Below, in pieces: positions 1-7,511 of a stretch of DNA of 64,000 nucleotides; the first letter of the stretch is position 1, and every line of letters starts with the position of its first letter. The stretch is taken from positions 4,588,001-4,652,000 of the forward strand of contig NZ_JQNA01000002.1 in the NCBI RefSeq assembly GCF_000745015.1. Reading direction: 5' to 3'. A program made the position numbers and the translations under genes. The notes beneath the pieces were generated by a model. It had not been told where the DNA came from, did not search any database, and saw only the letters and a program-made list of their open reading frames with translations. This stretch comes from Burkholderia sp. 9120. GTDB lineage: Bacteria; Pseudomonadota; Gammaproteobacteria; Burkholderiales; Burkholderiaceae.

Positions 1-632
1 CACTCGCTCTCGGCACGCACCAGGTCGGCGTAGTCCATACGCTGCCAGTCCGGCTCTGCATTGCGCGTACCGGCCAGTTCGGTGCCGGCCAGGTAGGTTT
101 CCATCGGCTGGAAGCGGCCCGGACCGATCAGGCTGGCGCACAGCGTATGCACGATGCCGATGCGGGTGGCCAGGGTCTGCGTCTGCAGCACGCTCAGCTT
201 CTCGCGCACGAGCTGGTCGCGCTCCTTGCGCAGCCCCGCCAGCTCCAGCGCCTGCTTCATCTCCATACGCAGCGCCGTGATGTCCCACGGCTTCTTGATA
301 TAGCGATGGATTTGCCCCTGATTCACGGCCTCGACGGTCTGGTCCAGCTCCGAATAGGCCGTCGTCAGAATCCGCACGATGTGCGGATAGCGCTCGCGCG
401 CATAGCGCAGCAGTTCGTTGCCGTGTTCGCCCGGCATGCGCTGGTCGGACACCAGCACGGCCAGGCTGTCGGCGTGGGCGTCCAGCATGGCCTTGCCGTC
501 CTCCACGGAGGCGCCCGTCACGACCGGCGCGATCGCGCCGATGGCGCGCTCGAAGTATTTGACCGCGGTGGCTTCGTCATCAACGAACAGAATCGCCGGG
601 GGCGGTGTCTGGTTGGCAATCGTATTGCTCAT
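1..632 (-). CDS. phcQ: PhcQ-like response regulator (3' end outside window)
   Basis: About 210 codons are visible before the gene leaves the window. The N-terminal half is a receiver domain: ILFVDDEA supplies the acidic pair, SDQRMPGEHG the phospho-acceptor Asp, and IKKPWD the conserved Lys. A helical stretch follows (MEMKQALELAGLRKERDQL). The ATG at 632 has AGGAGTT at 637-643, and it overlaps by 4 nt the TGA of the preceding phcR remnant. It is the last gene of a minus-strand operon whose order (methyltransferase, membrane kinase, receiver-kinase, receiver) matches phcBSRQ of Ralstonia, the 3-hydroxy fatty-acid methyl ester quorum-sensing system controlling PhcA. The name rests mainly on this order. 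Confidence 0.65.
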   Translation of the reverse strand, partial: MSNTIANQTPPPAILFVDDEATAVKYFERAIGAIAPVVTGASVEDGKAMLDAHADSLAVLVSDQRMPGEHGNELLRYARERYPHIVRILTTAYSELDQTVEAVNQGQIHRYIKKPWDITALRMEMKQALELAGLRKERDQLVREKLSVLQTQTLATRIGIVHTLCASLIGPGRFQPMETYLAGTELAGTRNAEPDWQRMDYADLVRAESE

Positions 633-838
633 TGGTAACTCCTGTGGATTCGATCCTTGAAATTTTGGAATGCCAGCGTCACGGTCGTGCCGGCGCTGGA
701 CGCGGATGCGATCCTGATACTCCCGCCAAAGGACTGCATAACGCGGTTGCAGAAAATCATGTGGATGCCTATGCCGATGCCTGTACCGCTAACGCCGGCG
801 TTCGTGATAACGGGGTCGACCCGCAGGCGCGGTATCAC
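629..838 (-). pseudogene. phcR: Remnant of the PhcR kinase domain (HATPase G2-box fragment)
   Basis: A 69-codon stretch, out of frame with the receiver ORF before it, encodes the very end of a histidine-kinase ATPase domain: GVSGTGIGIGIHMIF is a G2-like box and QSFGGSIRIAS plus GTTVTLAF are the usual closing strands. The phospho-acceptor helices and most of the ATP site are missing. Its TGA (629-631) overlaps the phcQ ATG as ATGA, so this looks like the authentic original 3' end of phcR. The upstream receiver ORF stops at 835-837, and a GTG at 836-838 overlaps that stop (GTGA), so the fragment might be re-initiated as a small separate polypeptide. I infer an internal deletion plus frameshift in a PhcR-type receiver-kinase. 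Confidence 0.6.
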
Positions 839-1239
839 TTCGGGCGCAACGCCGAAGCCGCTGTCGCTGCTGCCAGCATCTCGCGGACCGTACTCAGGCC
901 TAGCGGCTTCTCCAGGACTCGAAACACCTCGCCAGCACTGTCCGCTTCCAGTAGCGCGTCCTTATCCGCGTAGGCTGTCACAAGGATCCGCACGATATGC
1001 GGATACGCCTGCGACACCTGTCGCAACAGGTCGCCGCCGTGCCGGCCCGGCATGCGAAAGTCGGTCACGAGGATCGCCACCCGTGCCCCTTCGCGGCTCA
1101 GGATCGACAGGGCTTCGTCCGCGTCGCTCGCGAGCAGCACCTCATAGTCGCTGCCGGCCGCGCGCGCGAAGTACTTGCGAGCCAATTCCTCGTCATCGGC
1201 ATAGACGACAATCTGCCGTGCTTGCTGAGTCTCGCTCAT
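835..1239 (-). CDS. phcR: PhcR-like receiver domain, truncated to a stand-alone response regulator
   Basis: A 134-residue protein made only of a receiver domain: IVVYADDEELARKYF (acidic pocket), LVTDFRMPGRHG (phospho-acceptor Asp) and VLEKPLG (conserved Lys). Ralstonia PhcR is a receiver fused to a C-terminal histidine kinase; here the ORF ends right after the receiver and only a kinase scrap remains downstream in another frame. The ATG at 1239 lies 7 nt after the phcS stop. All phosphorylation residues are present, so it may still accept phosphate from PhcS, but it cannot act as a hybrid kinase. Confidence 0.7.
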   Translation of the reverse strand: MSETQQARQIVVYADDEELARKYFARAAGSDYEVLLASDADEALSILSREGARVAILVTDFRMPGRHGGDLLRQVSQAYPHIVRILVTAYADKDALLEADSAGEVFRVLEKPLGLSTVREMLAAATAASALRPK

Positions 1240-1246
1240 GTCGGCA

Positions 1247-2584
1247 TCACTCGGCACGCGGCAGATCGAAGTTGAACGCCGTCCACTTGCCCAACTCGCT
1301 TTCCGCAAACAGTGTGCCGCCGTGCCGCTCCACCACCGCATAGCTGATGGACAGACCAAGGCCGAGGCCCTGGCCGACTTCGCGGGTCGTGAAGAATGGC
1401 TCAAACACCCGCGCCAGATTCTCCGCGGCGATCCCCGGCCCGTTGTCGCGCACCTTCAGGTGCAACCGCTCGTCTTGCCATTGCGCCTCGACATGAACCT
1501 GCGGCGATACGGTGCCGGCCTTGTGCATAGCCAGCGCGGCATTCGAGAACAGGTTGATGAGCACGCCGATCACTGCGGCTTCGTCGCCCAGCACCAGGGT
1601 GTCGAGGGGCAGCTCGCGCGTAATCGTCACGCCGCGCAACTCATGCGCGCTCAGCCGGATCGACGAATCGAGCGCCTTCTCGAACAGGAACGGCACGTCG
1701 TCGGCCGTCGCTCCGGGCTTGCGGTACGCAAAGGTCTTCAGGTCCGACACGATATGCTGGATGCGGTGCATGCCCTGCCGGGCATCCGTCAGGCATTCCT
1801 GCAGCGACGGGCTGTCTTTGACCTGCGGTTCTTCCATCGCGACTTCGATCGCCATCAGACAGAAGTTGACCGGGTTGTTGACCTCGTGGAGCAGCCCCGC
1901 GGACAACGTACCGATTGCCGCCATCTTCTCCTGCTGCAACAACTGGCCCTTGATCTTCGCGAGACTTTCGTTGGTGCGGGCGAGTTGCTCGTTCTTGTGC
2001 GCCACCTCATCCTTGAGCCGGAAAAGCTGGAAGCGGCCCTTCTCGTTGAAGTAGGTGTAAATGGAGCTGGCCAACGCGCAGAAGAAGATCAGGATGAGCT
2101 GGAACTGAAACTTGCTTGGGTTGAGTATGCCGCCCGGATGCGCCGTGCAGGCGATGTAATAGAGGCAAACCGTAGCCAGGCCGAACGCGAGCGTCTGCCA
2201 GTAGCCGGAGGGAAACAGAATCCCCACCGCGAAGATCGTCAGGCTGAGCCCGGCATAGAACAGCGACTCCTCGCCCTGCGTGAAATAAATCATCCACGAG
2301 ATCATGGCCTGCGGCAGCAGCAGCCAGAAGAACGTGATCACCTGCACGTGGCGCCGGCCCATCTTCGTGTAAAGCGAGAGCAAGGCCACGCCGATGGCGA
2401 CGCTGGTCAGCACCCGAACCATCGCAAAGTACTTCTGCTCCGACGGATACACGACATAGTCCAGCGCCACGCCCATCAGCACCAGCAGGATCACGGTCAG
2501 ACCGCCGGCCTTGCTGCATAGCAAGCGGTAGTCGCGCAACTCTTCACGATAGTTCGAATGCAACTCAACCAGGGATGTTGTCAT
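1247..2584 (-). CDS. phcS: PhcS-like membrane sensor histidine kinase
   Basis: 445 residues. Roughly residues 20-180 hold about six hydrophobic helices (for example LTVILLVLMGVALDYVV and FQLILIFFCALASSIYTYF), then a short coiled linker (KDEVAHKNEQLARTNESLA). The kinase core has an H box AGLLHEVNNPVNF, N box LINLFSNAALA, G1 VRDNGPGI and G2 GQGLGLGLSISYAV. The HEVNNP-type H box is characteristic of PhcS/RpfC-like and related kinases. The ATG at 2584 follows the phcB TGA by one base, implying translational coupling. In Ralstonia the equivalent protein senses the methyl-ester signal made by PhcB and phosphorylates PhcR/PhcQ. Confidence 0.78.
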   Translation of the reverse strand: MTTSLVELHSNYREELRDYRLLCSKAGGLTVILLVLMGVALDYVVYPSEQKYFAMVRVLTSVAIGVALLSLYTKMGRRHVQVITFFWLLLPQAMISWMIYFTQGEESLFYAGLSLTIFAVGILFPSGYWQTLAFGLATVCLYYIACTAHPGGILNPSKFQFQLILIFFCALASSIYTYFNEKGRFQLFRLKDEVAHKNEQLARTNESLAKIKGQLLQQEKMAAIGTLSAGLLHEVNNPVNFCLMAIEVAMEEPQVKDSPSLQECLTDARQGMHRIQHIVSDLKTFAYRKPGATADDVPFLFEKALDSSIRLSAHELRGVTITRELPLDTLVLGDEAAVIGVLINLFSNAALAMHKAGTVSPQVHVEAQWQDERLHLKVRDNGPGIAAENLARVFEPFFTTREVGQGLGLGLSISYAVVERHGGTLFAESELGKWTAFNFDLPRAE

Positions 2585-2585
2585 C

Positions 2586-3992
2586 TCAGGCCACTTGTTG
2601 CTGGCCGACGAGCACCTCGGCAAACACATTCACGCCGGTTACGTCCGTGTACAGACGCGGCTGGCCGCAGTCCTCCGGCATGATTTCGGCCATCTGTGCC
2701 TCGTTGCGGTAGATCAGATACCACTCCAGCACGTGCTCCATGCTGAAGCGCTCCGGGTTGTCGGCGTGAACGTTGGTGACCAGCAGGTGGCCGCCGCGCC
2801 GGGTGCGGCTGGCGAAATGCTGGTTCAGCCGCGCACAGACCTTGTCCGACAGATAGTCGAACAGGCCGGCGCAATAGACCGCGTCGAACTCCCGGACATC
2901 CGGTGCGTCCGCATCCATGCGGCGCTTGAGCAGATGATGAACCGAATCATGCGTAAAGCTGATGGTCATGCGCTTGCCCATTTTCTGCGCGATGGAGCCG
3001 AGGCGCTCGCGCGTCCAGTCCAGTGTCTCCTGACTGAAGTCGAGCAGCTCGAACGTCAGCCATTCCGGTTCGTCGTATTCATGGATGAAGCGCTGAATCT
3101 CCTGAGCCGGACCGCAGCCCACGTTCAGCACCTTGAACGGCCGCCCCGCGGCGCGCGCTTCATTGGCGAGGCGGGTCAGGTAGTCCACCAGCAGTTCGAC
3201 GCGATTGCGGTGCGCGCGTGCCACGGCCGTCTGCAGGAAGGCCGCGTTGACGATCTGGAAATACGTGCTCGGGCCCTGGCGCGGATCGTCGAGCATCTGG
3301 TTGACCATCTGGTAGTCACCGGCATAGCCCAACGGCTTCGTGAAAGTGCGGAACACGAAGGGCGAGCGCAGCAGCAGCGGATGTAGCGCCGCCTGCGCAA
3401 AGGCACGGTGGGCCGGCGCCAGTTCTTCGTCGACCAGGCGCGCCTCGCCTTCGAATTCGTCGAAGTAGGACTTGGTCTTTTCCATCAGCGGCGAGGCGAG
3501 TTCGAGGAAGTAGTCCTCGCGCAGGCTTTTGCCTTCTTTCGGCATGGTGTCCGCCAGATCCGCCTGTTCGACCCAGCGCGACATGTCCGAGAGAAACGCA
3601 CGGATATGGTTGACCGCGATCTGGTACTCGGGTCGAATCTGGAAACGCTCGGCCCAGCCCTGCACGAACCGGCGGGCTTCTTCCCCCACCGTGCGCGCTT
3701 CCAGCGTGTTGCCGCTCAGTTCGCGCCACTCGGCGATCAGCGTGACCGAGACAATCGCGGTCAGGCCGGTATTGACCATACTGATCACGACCGCCTTGCC
3801 CGAATAGGCGAGTTCAACGCCCATCTTGACCGACAGATCGTTCAGCACCTCACTGACCTGAACGATCGAGTACGGGTTATAGACCTCCATCACCAGGGAC
3901 TTCCGCTGGAGATTGATGATCGTGCCTCGCACCTGCTCACCTTGCGAGTTGAGGAAGCTCACTACCGGATCGATTTGCGTTTTGGAATACAC
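2586..3992 (-). CDS. phcB: PhcB-like SAM-dependent methyltransferase (signal synthase)
   Basis: The N-terminal ~90 residues look like a PilZ-type beta domain (QGEQVRGTIINLQRKSLVME). The C-terminal half is a class I SAM methyltransferase with the glycine-rich motif FKVLNVGCGPAQEIQ. PhcB of Ralstonia methylates 3-hydroxy fatty acids to 3-OH PAME/MAME, the quorum signal. First gene of the minus-strand operon, one base from phcS. The start is uncertain: GTG at 3992 begins just before the conserved region (VYSKTQIDPV), while a TTG at 4019 would add nine residues; neither has a good ribosome site. Function is inferred from family and operon order. Confidence 0.75.
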   Translation of the reverse strand: MYSKTQIDPVVSFLNSQGEQVRGTIINLQRKSLVMEVYNPYSIVQVSEVLNDLSVKMGVELAYSGKAVVISMVNTGLTAIVSVTLIAEWRELSGNTLEARTVGEEARRFVQGWAERFQIRPEYQIAVNHIRAFLSDMSRWVEQADLADTMPKEGKSLREDYFLELASPLMEKTKSYFDEFEGEARLVDEELAPAHRAFAQAALHPLLLRSPFVFRTFTKPLGYAGDYQMVNQMLDDPRQGPSTYFQIVNAAFLQTAVARAHRNRVELLVDYLTRLANEARAAGRPFKVLNVGCGPAQEIQRFIHEYDEPEWLTFELLDFSQETLDWTRERLGSIAQKMGKRMTISFTHDSVHHLLKRRMDADAPDVREFDAVYCAGLFDYLSDKVCARLNQHFASRTRRGGHLLVTNVHADNPERFSMEHVLEWYLIYRNEAQMAEIMPEDCGQPRLYTDVTGVNVFAEVLVGQQQVA

Positions 3993-4321
3993 AGTATGGC
4001 GGCCAGGTAAGTACCACAAGAAGTTGGTTTGAAATCTGGTGCCATACCCAGGCCAGTAGGTGGCCCGGTTCAGCGTCGATGGTTCCTCGGTTCAGGTGAC
4101 GAAGCGTCGCCATCGGTCTTTCAGTTGCCGCCACGGCAGCCCGCTTTTTCCGGGCAACACACCGCTTCCTCCCGAACTGCATCGGCCAGACAAAATATGC
4201 ATTTGACTTATCCGCGTTACCTCGCAACTGCACGTGCACAAATGGCATCGCGGTTCAACGAGACTCGTTAGCCTGGTGGACCTGACGGCCCGTTTCGGAA
4301 CAGCACTGACTTTTGCGTCTG

Positions 4322-4350
4322 CAGCATTCTACTGATAAAAAAGAATGCTG
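4322..4350. repeat. Perfect 9-bp inverted repeat upstream of antitoxin gene
   Basis: CAGCATTCT (4322-4330) and its exact complement AGAATGCTG (4342-4350) flank an 11-base A-rich spacer. It lies about 120 bp before the antitoxin start in an AT-rich stretch. It could be an operator or an RNA hairpin; there is no U-tract, so I do not call it a terminator. Confidence 0.5.
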
Positions 4351-4433
4351 TCGTCTTACTCGCGCAACGAGATTCAATAGCCCGCGCACGCCGATCAGGC
4401 GGCAAAGATCACTTGCACTCGCGCTCGCGTTGA

Positions 4434-4461
4434 ATATATGATCCGTATACGTTTCATATAT
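4434..4461. promoter_or_regulatory. 28-bp near-perfect dyad operator before the ParD-like gene
   Basis: Arms ATATATGA (4434-4441) and TCATATAT (4454-4461) are exact complements, and the centre CGTATACG (4444-4451) is itself palindromic about the same axis. Thus 24 of 28 positions obey the dyad; only the TC/TT junctions break it. The element ends 2 bp before the ribosome site GAGGAAG (4463-4469). An operator overlapping the start region is typical of autoregulated antitoxins with ribbon-helix-helix domains, so the ParD-like protein is the obvious candidate ligand. Confidence 0.65.
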
Positions 4462-4472
4462 CGAGGAAGATG

Positions 4473-4685
4473 ATGGGCATCGTGAACATTGACGACGATC
4501 TGCACGATCAGATGCGCAAGGCAAGCACCGTGTCGTGTCGATCGATCAACGCGCAGGCAGCGTTCTGGATCAGGATCGGCATGTTATGCGAAATGAATCC
4601 GACGCAAAGTTTCAACGAGATCGTTGCGAGAGAATTGCGCGCGGCGGGCGTCGTCGAGCCAACCGCCAGGATGGCTGCCGCATGA
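4473..4685 (+). CDS. ParD-like antitoxin-type protein
   Basis: A 70-residue protein (MGIVNIDDDLHDQMRKAST...) whose N-terminal strand and following helices (SINAQAAFWIRIGMLCE) match the ParD-like ribbon-helix-helix family. The C-terminus has a further helical segment (SFNEIVARELRAAGV). Two ATGs lie in tandem at 4470 and 4473; the second sits better from GAGGAAG at 4463-4469. Its stop TGA (4683-4685) overlaps the ATG (4682) of a methionine aminopeptidase, so the two are translationally coupled. No ParE toxin is present: the partner position is filled by the aminopeptidase. A strong dyad directly upstream suggests autoregulation. Confidence 0.75.
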   Translation: MGIVNIDDDLHDQMRKASTVSCRSINAQAAFWIRIGMLCEMNPTQSFNEIVARELRAAGVVEPTARMAAA

Positions 4686-5449
4686 CCAGGCGGCCGGAAG
4701 AAATCGCCTTGATGGCGGAGTCAGGCAAGTTGCTGGCGGAAGTGTTTGGGCACCTGGACCAGTTGAATTTGATCGGCATGTCGACCATGCAGATCAATGA
4801 TCTCGTCGACAGCCTGATCGTGAATGACCTGAACGCGCGCCCTGCAAGCAAAGGGCAATACGACTATGCCTACGCACTGAATTCCTCGCGCAACAGCGTG
4901 GTTTGCCACGGCGTTCCCTCCTCGACGGAGGTATTGCAAAGCGGCGATATCGTTAATTTCGACATCACGTTAGAGAAGAACGGCTATATCGCCGACTCGA
5001 GCAAAACCTATCTTGTCGGCGAGGTTTCACCACTCGCCAAGCGACTCGTGCAAGTGACTTACGAAGCGATGTGGAACGGAATCAAAGCCGTTCGTCCGGG
5101 TGCAAGACTGGGCGATATCGGGCACGCAATCGAGCGCCACGCGCGGCGAAACGGCTATACGGTCGTGAGGGAATATTGCGGACACGGCATCGGGCGTGAG
5201 ATGCACGAGGAGCCGCAAGTACTGCATTGGGGACAGCCGCGGACGGGTTTGTTGTTGCGCGAAGGCATGGTGTTCACCATCGAACCCATGCTTAACCAGG
5301 GACGGCATACCGTTCGAACCGAAGAAGATGGCTGGACGGTCGTCACGTGCGACGGGCAACTGTCGGCGCAATTCGAGCACACCGTCGCCGTGACTCAGAA
5401 CGGTGTGCGCGTCCTGACGTTGCGTCCCGAGGAAAAGACGCTGAACTGA
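4682..5449 (+). CDS. map: Type I methionine aminopeptidase (accessory copy)
   Basis: 255 residues, the usual length for type I MetAP, which removes the initiator Met from nascent proteins using two metal ions. Metal-ligand motifs are visible in order: VNFDITLEKNGYIADSSKTY (two Asp), GHGIGREMHE (His), FTIEPML (Glu) and QFEHTVAVT (Glu). VVCHGVPSS matches the family substrate-pocket segment. The ATG overlaps the antitoxin stop. Bacteria usually carry an essential map near rpsB; this copy linked to an antitoxin-like gene is likely a second, conditionally expressed enzyme. Whether the ParD-like protein affects the enzyme or only transcription cannot be told from sequence. Confidence 0.88.
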   Translation: MTRRPEEIALMAESGKLLAEVFGHLDQLNLIGMSTMQINDLVDSLIVNDLNARPASKGQYDYAYALNSSRNSVVCHGVPSSTEVLQSGDIVNFDITLEKNGYIADSSKTYLVGEVSPLAKRLVQVTYEAMWNGIKAVRPGARLGDIGHAIERHARRNGYTVVREYCGHGIGREMHEEPQVLHWGQPRTGLLLREGMVFTIEPMLNQGRHTVRTEEDGWTVVTCDGQLSAQFEHTVAVTQNGVRVLTLRPEEKTLN

Positions 5450-5471
5450 GGGCGCAGTCCGTACCTTGATA

Positions 5472-6128
5472 TCAGCGTACTAACTGAACCAGTTCTCCAA
5501 TATGTTCCGCCACGCACCGCTCGCCTCTCGCGGACCAACGCTCGCCCGACATCGTGCCGCTCACCACGCCAATAAAGCTCACGCCGGCAGCCCGCGCCGC
5601 GTCGGCATCGACAGGATGGTCGCCCACGTACACCGCCGAAGCGGCTGCCACGCGCAATTGCGTCAATGCCAGCACAAGCGCATCGGGGTGGGGTTTGTGA
5701 CGCTGCACGTCCTCCGCGCCAACAATCACGTCCACCAACGGGCGCAAGCGGGCGACATCCAGAATCGCTTCGATGCGGTAGCGAAACTTACTCGACACGA
5801 TTGCCACACCGATGCCCTCGGCGCGCAGCCGTTCAAATAGATCGGGAACTTCCGGATAGATTCGAGTCGATGACACCATCACTTCATCGGCCCGCTCGAC
5901 GAACAGACGCGCGAATTCATCGGCGCGTTCTGCCTCTCCGTTTCCCGTCAACGTGCGGAACATTGCCTGTAACGGCAGACCAATAACGGAGTGGATCAGC
6001 CCGCTCCCGACTTCCGCGAATCCCATTGCTCGTAACGCGTACCGTGTACATTCCACGATCCCGCTGGACGAGTCGGCCAGCGTGAGATCGAAGTCGAACA
6101 GGATGGCTTCGACATGTCCAACTGACAT
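5472..6128 (-). CDS. HAD-family hydrolase (phosphoglycolate phosphatase-like)
   Basis: 218 residues with all four HAD motifs: I FDFDLTLADS (nucleophile Asp12, general acid Asp14), II VSSKF, III KPHPDA (Lys) and IV GDHPVDADAA. The helical cap between motifs I and II (residues ~20-90) is the C1 type found in Gph/PgmB-like phosphatases and phosphonatase relatives. Substrate unknown. Start ATG at 6128 has GGGAG upstream. Its 3' end converges on the aminopeptidase gene 22 bp away. Confidence 0.85.
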   Translation of the reverse strand: MSVGHVEAILFDFDLTLADSSSGIVECTRYALRAMGFAEVGSGLIHSVIGLPLQAMFRTLTGNGEAERADEFARLFVERADEVMVSSTRIYPEVPDLFERLRAEGIGVAIVSSKFRYRIEAILDVARLRPLVDVIVGAEDVQRHKPHPDALVLALTQLRVAAASAVYVGDHPVDADAARAAGVSFIGVVSGTMSGERWSARGERCVAEHIGELVQLVR

Positions 6129-6177
6129 TAAGAGGCTCCCGGTTTGAGGTTCAGATAGCCGCGCTTTAATCCGCGAC

Positions 6178-6492
6178 CTATTCGTCAGAGAGAATCTGGT
6201 CCATCACGTTATCGACCACGACAGGGCTCTCAAAGTACGTGACCGAAGGAGCCGCGCCGAATGTCTCCTGCGCTAGTACTTTCCAGTGCTCGGTGTACAT
6301 CTTCTCCGCTTCGGCGCGCGAGCGCCAGAGATAGACGCCACCGGCGGCGCTTCCGTCTTCCGACAGGACATAGTACTTACGCACAAGGCCGGGCACGCCT
6401 CTATATCTCGCGGCCTTACTCAGGAAAAGACTTCGTGCCTCTTCGCGTGTGATCGGCTCTGGCAACCTGAACGACGTGATGACGGTGATCAT
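6178..6492 (-). CDS. YdhR-like putative monooxygenase
   Basis: 104 residues forming a small ferredoxin-like (dimeric alpha/beta barrel) protein: MITVITSFRLPEPITREEA, then GLVRKYYVLSEDGSAAGGVY, then LWRSRAEAEKMYTEHW. This pattern matches the YdhR/putative mono-oxygenase family, cofactor-free or quinone-related enzymes of unclear substrate. Start ATG 6492 is preceded by GGAAGGAG. It is divergent from an HxlR-type regulator at 6739, a common arrangement for a repressor and its target. Confidence 0.75.
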   Translation of the reverse strand: MITVITSFRLPEPITREEARSLFLSKAARYRGVPGLVRKYYVLSEDGSAAGGVYLWRSRAEAEKMYTEHWKVLAQETFGAAPSVTYFESPVVVDNVMDQILSDE

Positions 6493-6687
6493 CGAAACGC
6501 TCCTTCCGTAGTAACAACCGTTGGATACATCGCCGACTCATTGCGGAGCCCGCTGGTCGCGCGCGATCGTGGTAAAGAGGCCAGGCGGCGACACGTCTGG
6601 CGGCATGATCTTCTCCAGCGCTTCATGGATGGCTGGCGGAAATGGCGGCTCAACGGGCGCAATACGGGCAGGCAGGTGATCTCCGCG

Positions 6688-6726
6688 TGCTATATTTTCA
6701 ATAGCATATCCTGGACACGTTGCTAT
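6688..6726. promoter_or_regulatory. Possible HxlR operator (TGCTAT half-sites)
   Basis: TGCTAT (6688-6693) and its complement ATAGCA (6701-6706) form an inverted repeat with a 7-base AT-rich spacer, and a third TGCTAT occurs at 6721-6726, just before the regulator start at 6739. Placed between divergent genes, this could be the regulator's own binding region. No direct binding evidence. Confidence 0.35.
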
Positions 6727-6738
6727 GAAAAGTAAAGC

Positions 6739-7053
6739 ATGAAGATACCGAAAGTAGGTCAGCCAGTACGCGGGTCGACAACGGGCCGCCCTATCATGGT
6801 CGTGCTCGATCTGCTCGGGCGCCGGGCGGCGTTACGCATTCTGTGGGAATTGCGGGGCGAGCCGCTAACGTTTCGCGCGTTGCAGGAAGCGGCCGAAACC
6901 AATCCCAGTCTGCTCAATACGCGACTCAAGGAATTGCGGGAAGCGGGGCTCATCGATCATCAAGGACAGGGATACTGTCTGACCGAGGCCGGCGTGGCGT
7001 TACGGTTGGCGTTACGGCCGCTAAGTAATTGGGCGGAGACCTGGTGCAAGTGA
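6739..7053 (+). CDS. HxlR-family winged-helix transcriptional regulator
   Basis: 104 residues, a single winged-helix domain of the HxlR/MarR-like class: LDLLGRRAALRILWELRGEP opens the domain, LTFRALQEAAETNPSLLNTR is the helix-turn-helix, LREAGLIDHQGQGYCLTEAG is the wing. The family usually works as a dimer, often repressing a divergent redox-related gene; the divergent YdhR-like gene is the natural target. It lacks the conserved N-terminal Cys of many redox-sensing HxlR proteins. Start ATG at 6739 has only a weak ribosome site. Confidence 0.8.
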   Translation: MKIPKVGQPVRGSTTGRPIMVVLDLLGRRAALRILWELRGEPLTFRALQEAAETNPSLLNTRLKELREAGLIDHQGQGYCLTEAGVALRLALRPLSNWAETWCK

Positions 7054-7072
7054 TGCCGGGCCGGCATCACTT
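7048..7072. terminator. Palindromic hairpin between convergent genes
   Basis: AAGTGATGCCGG (7048-7059) and CCGGCATCACTT (7061-7072) are exact complements around a single G; the HxlR stop codon lies inside the left arm. It sits between convergent genes and could terminate either, though neither side has a U-tract. Confidence 0.4.
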
Positions 7073-7094
7073 CACGCCAGTCACACAGGCTTGA

Positions 7095-7511
7095 CTACTT
7101 CGAACCTGCCGGTGCCTGAATCATCTTCCAGCCATTCCCGGCCGGGTCGCGAAACCCTGCATCCACGCTACCAAAACGCTCCACCGGTTCCTGGGTGAAT
7201 TCCACACCGCAGGCTTTCAGCTTCGCATAGGTAGCGCGACAGTCATCCACGGAGAGCACCAGCGGCGGCATCGCGCCTTTCGCGACCATCGCCCGCAGCG
7301 TTTGCGCGGTGGCTTCGTCGTGAATCGGCGGGCCAGGCACGAACAGCCCGAGCTGGAACGAAGGCTGATCCGGATGCTGCACCGTGAGCCAGCGATACGA
7401 CCCATTGCGCACGTCGGTATGGACCTTGAAGCCGAGTTTATCGACGTAGAACGTCAGCGCTTCGTCCTGGTTATCCACGTACAAACCCACCACATTGACA
7501 CCTTGATTCAT
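7095..7511 (-). CDS. VOC-family (glyoxalase/bleomycin resistance-like) protein
   Basis: 138 residues with the paired beta-alpha-beta-beta-beta fold of the vicinal oxygen chelate superfamily: VNVVGLYVDNQDEALTFYVD at the N-terminus, GFKVHTDVRNGSYRWLTV next, and DPAGNGWKMIQAP at the C-terminus. The second half (VLSVDDCRATYAKLKACGVE) repeats the first. Metal ligands and substrate are not assignable. ATG 7511 overlaps the stop of the upstream AraC-type regulator (ATGA), so both are co-translated; such AraC-VOC pairs are common in Burkholderiales. Confidence 0.85.
   Translation of the reverse strand: MNQGVNVVGLYVDNQDEALTFYVDKLGFKVHTDVRNGSYRWLTVQHPDQPSFQLGLFVPGPPIHDEATAQTLRAMVAKGAMPPLVLSVDDCRATYAKLKACGVEFTQEPVERFGSVDAGFRDPAGNGWKMIQAPAGSK

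Larger units (their letters stand above)
4020..4469. other. 450-bp intergenic region between phcB and the antitoxin gene
   Basis: No convincing coding frame. This is the divergent control region for phcB (minus) and the ParD-like/aminopeptidase pair (plus). It becomes AT-rich towards the plus-strand gene and holds two inverted repeats, annotated separately at 4322-4350 and 4434-4461. No clear sigma-70 hexamer pair could be assigned to phcB. Confidence 0.6.
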
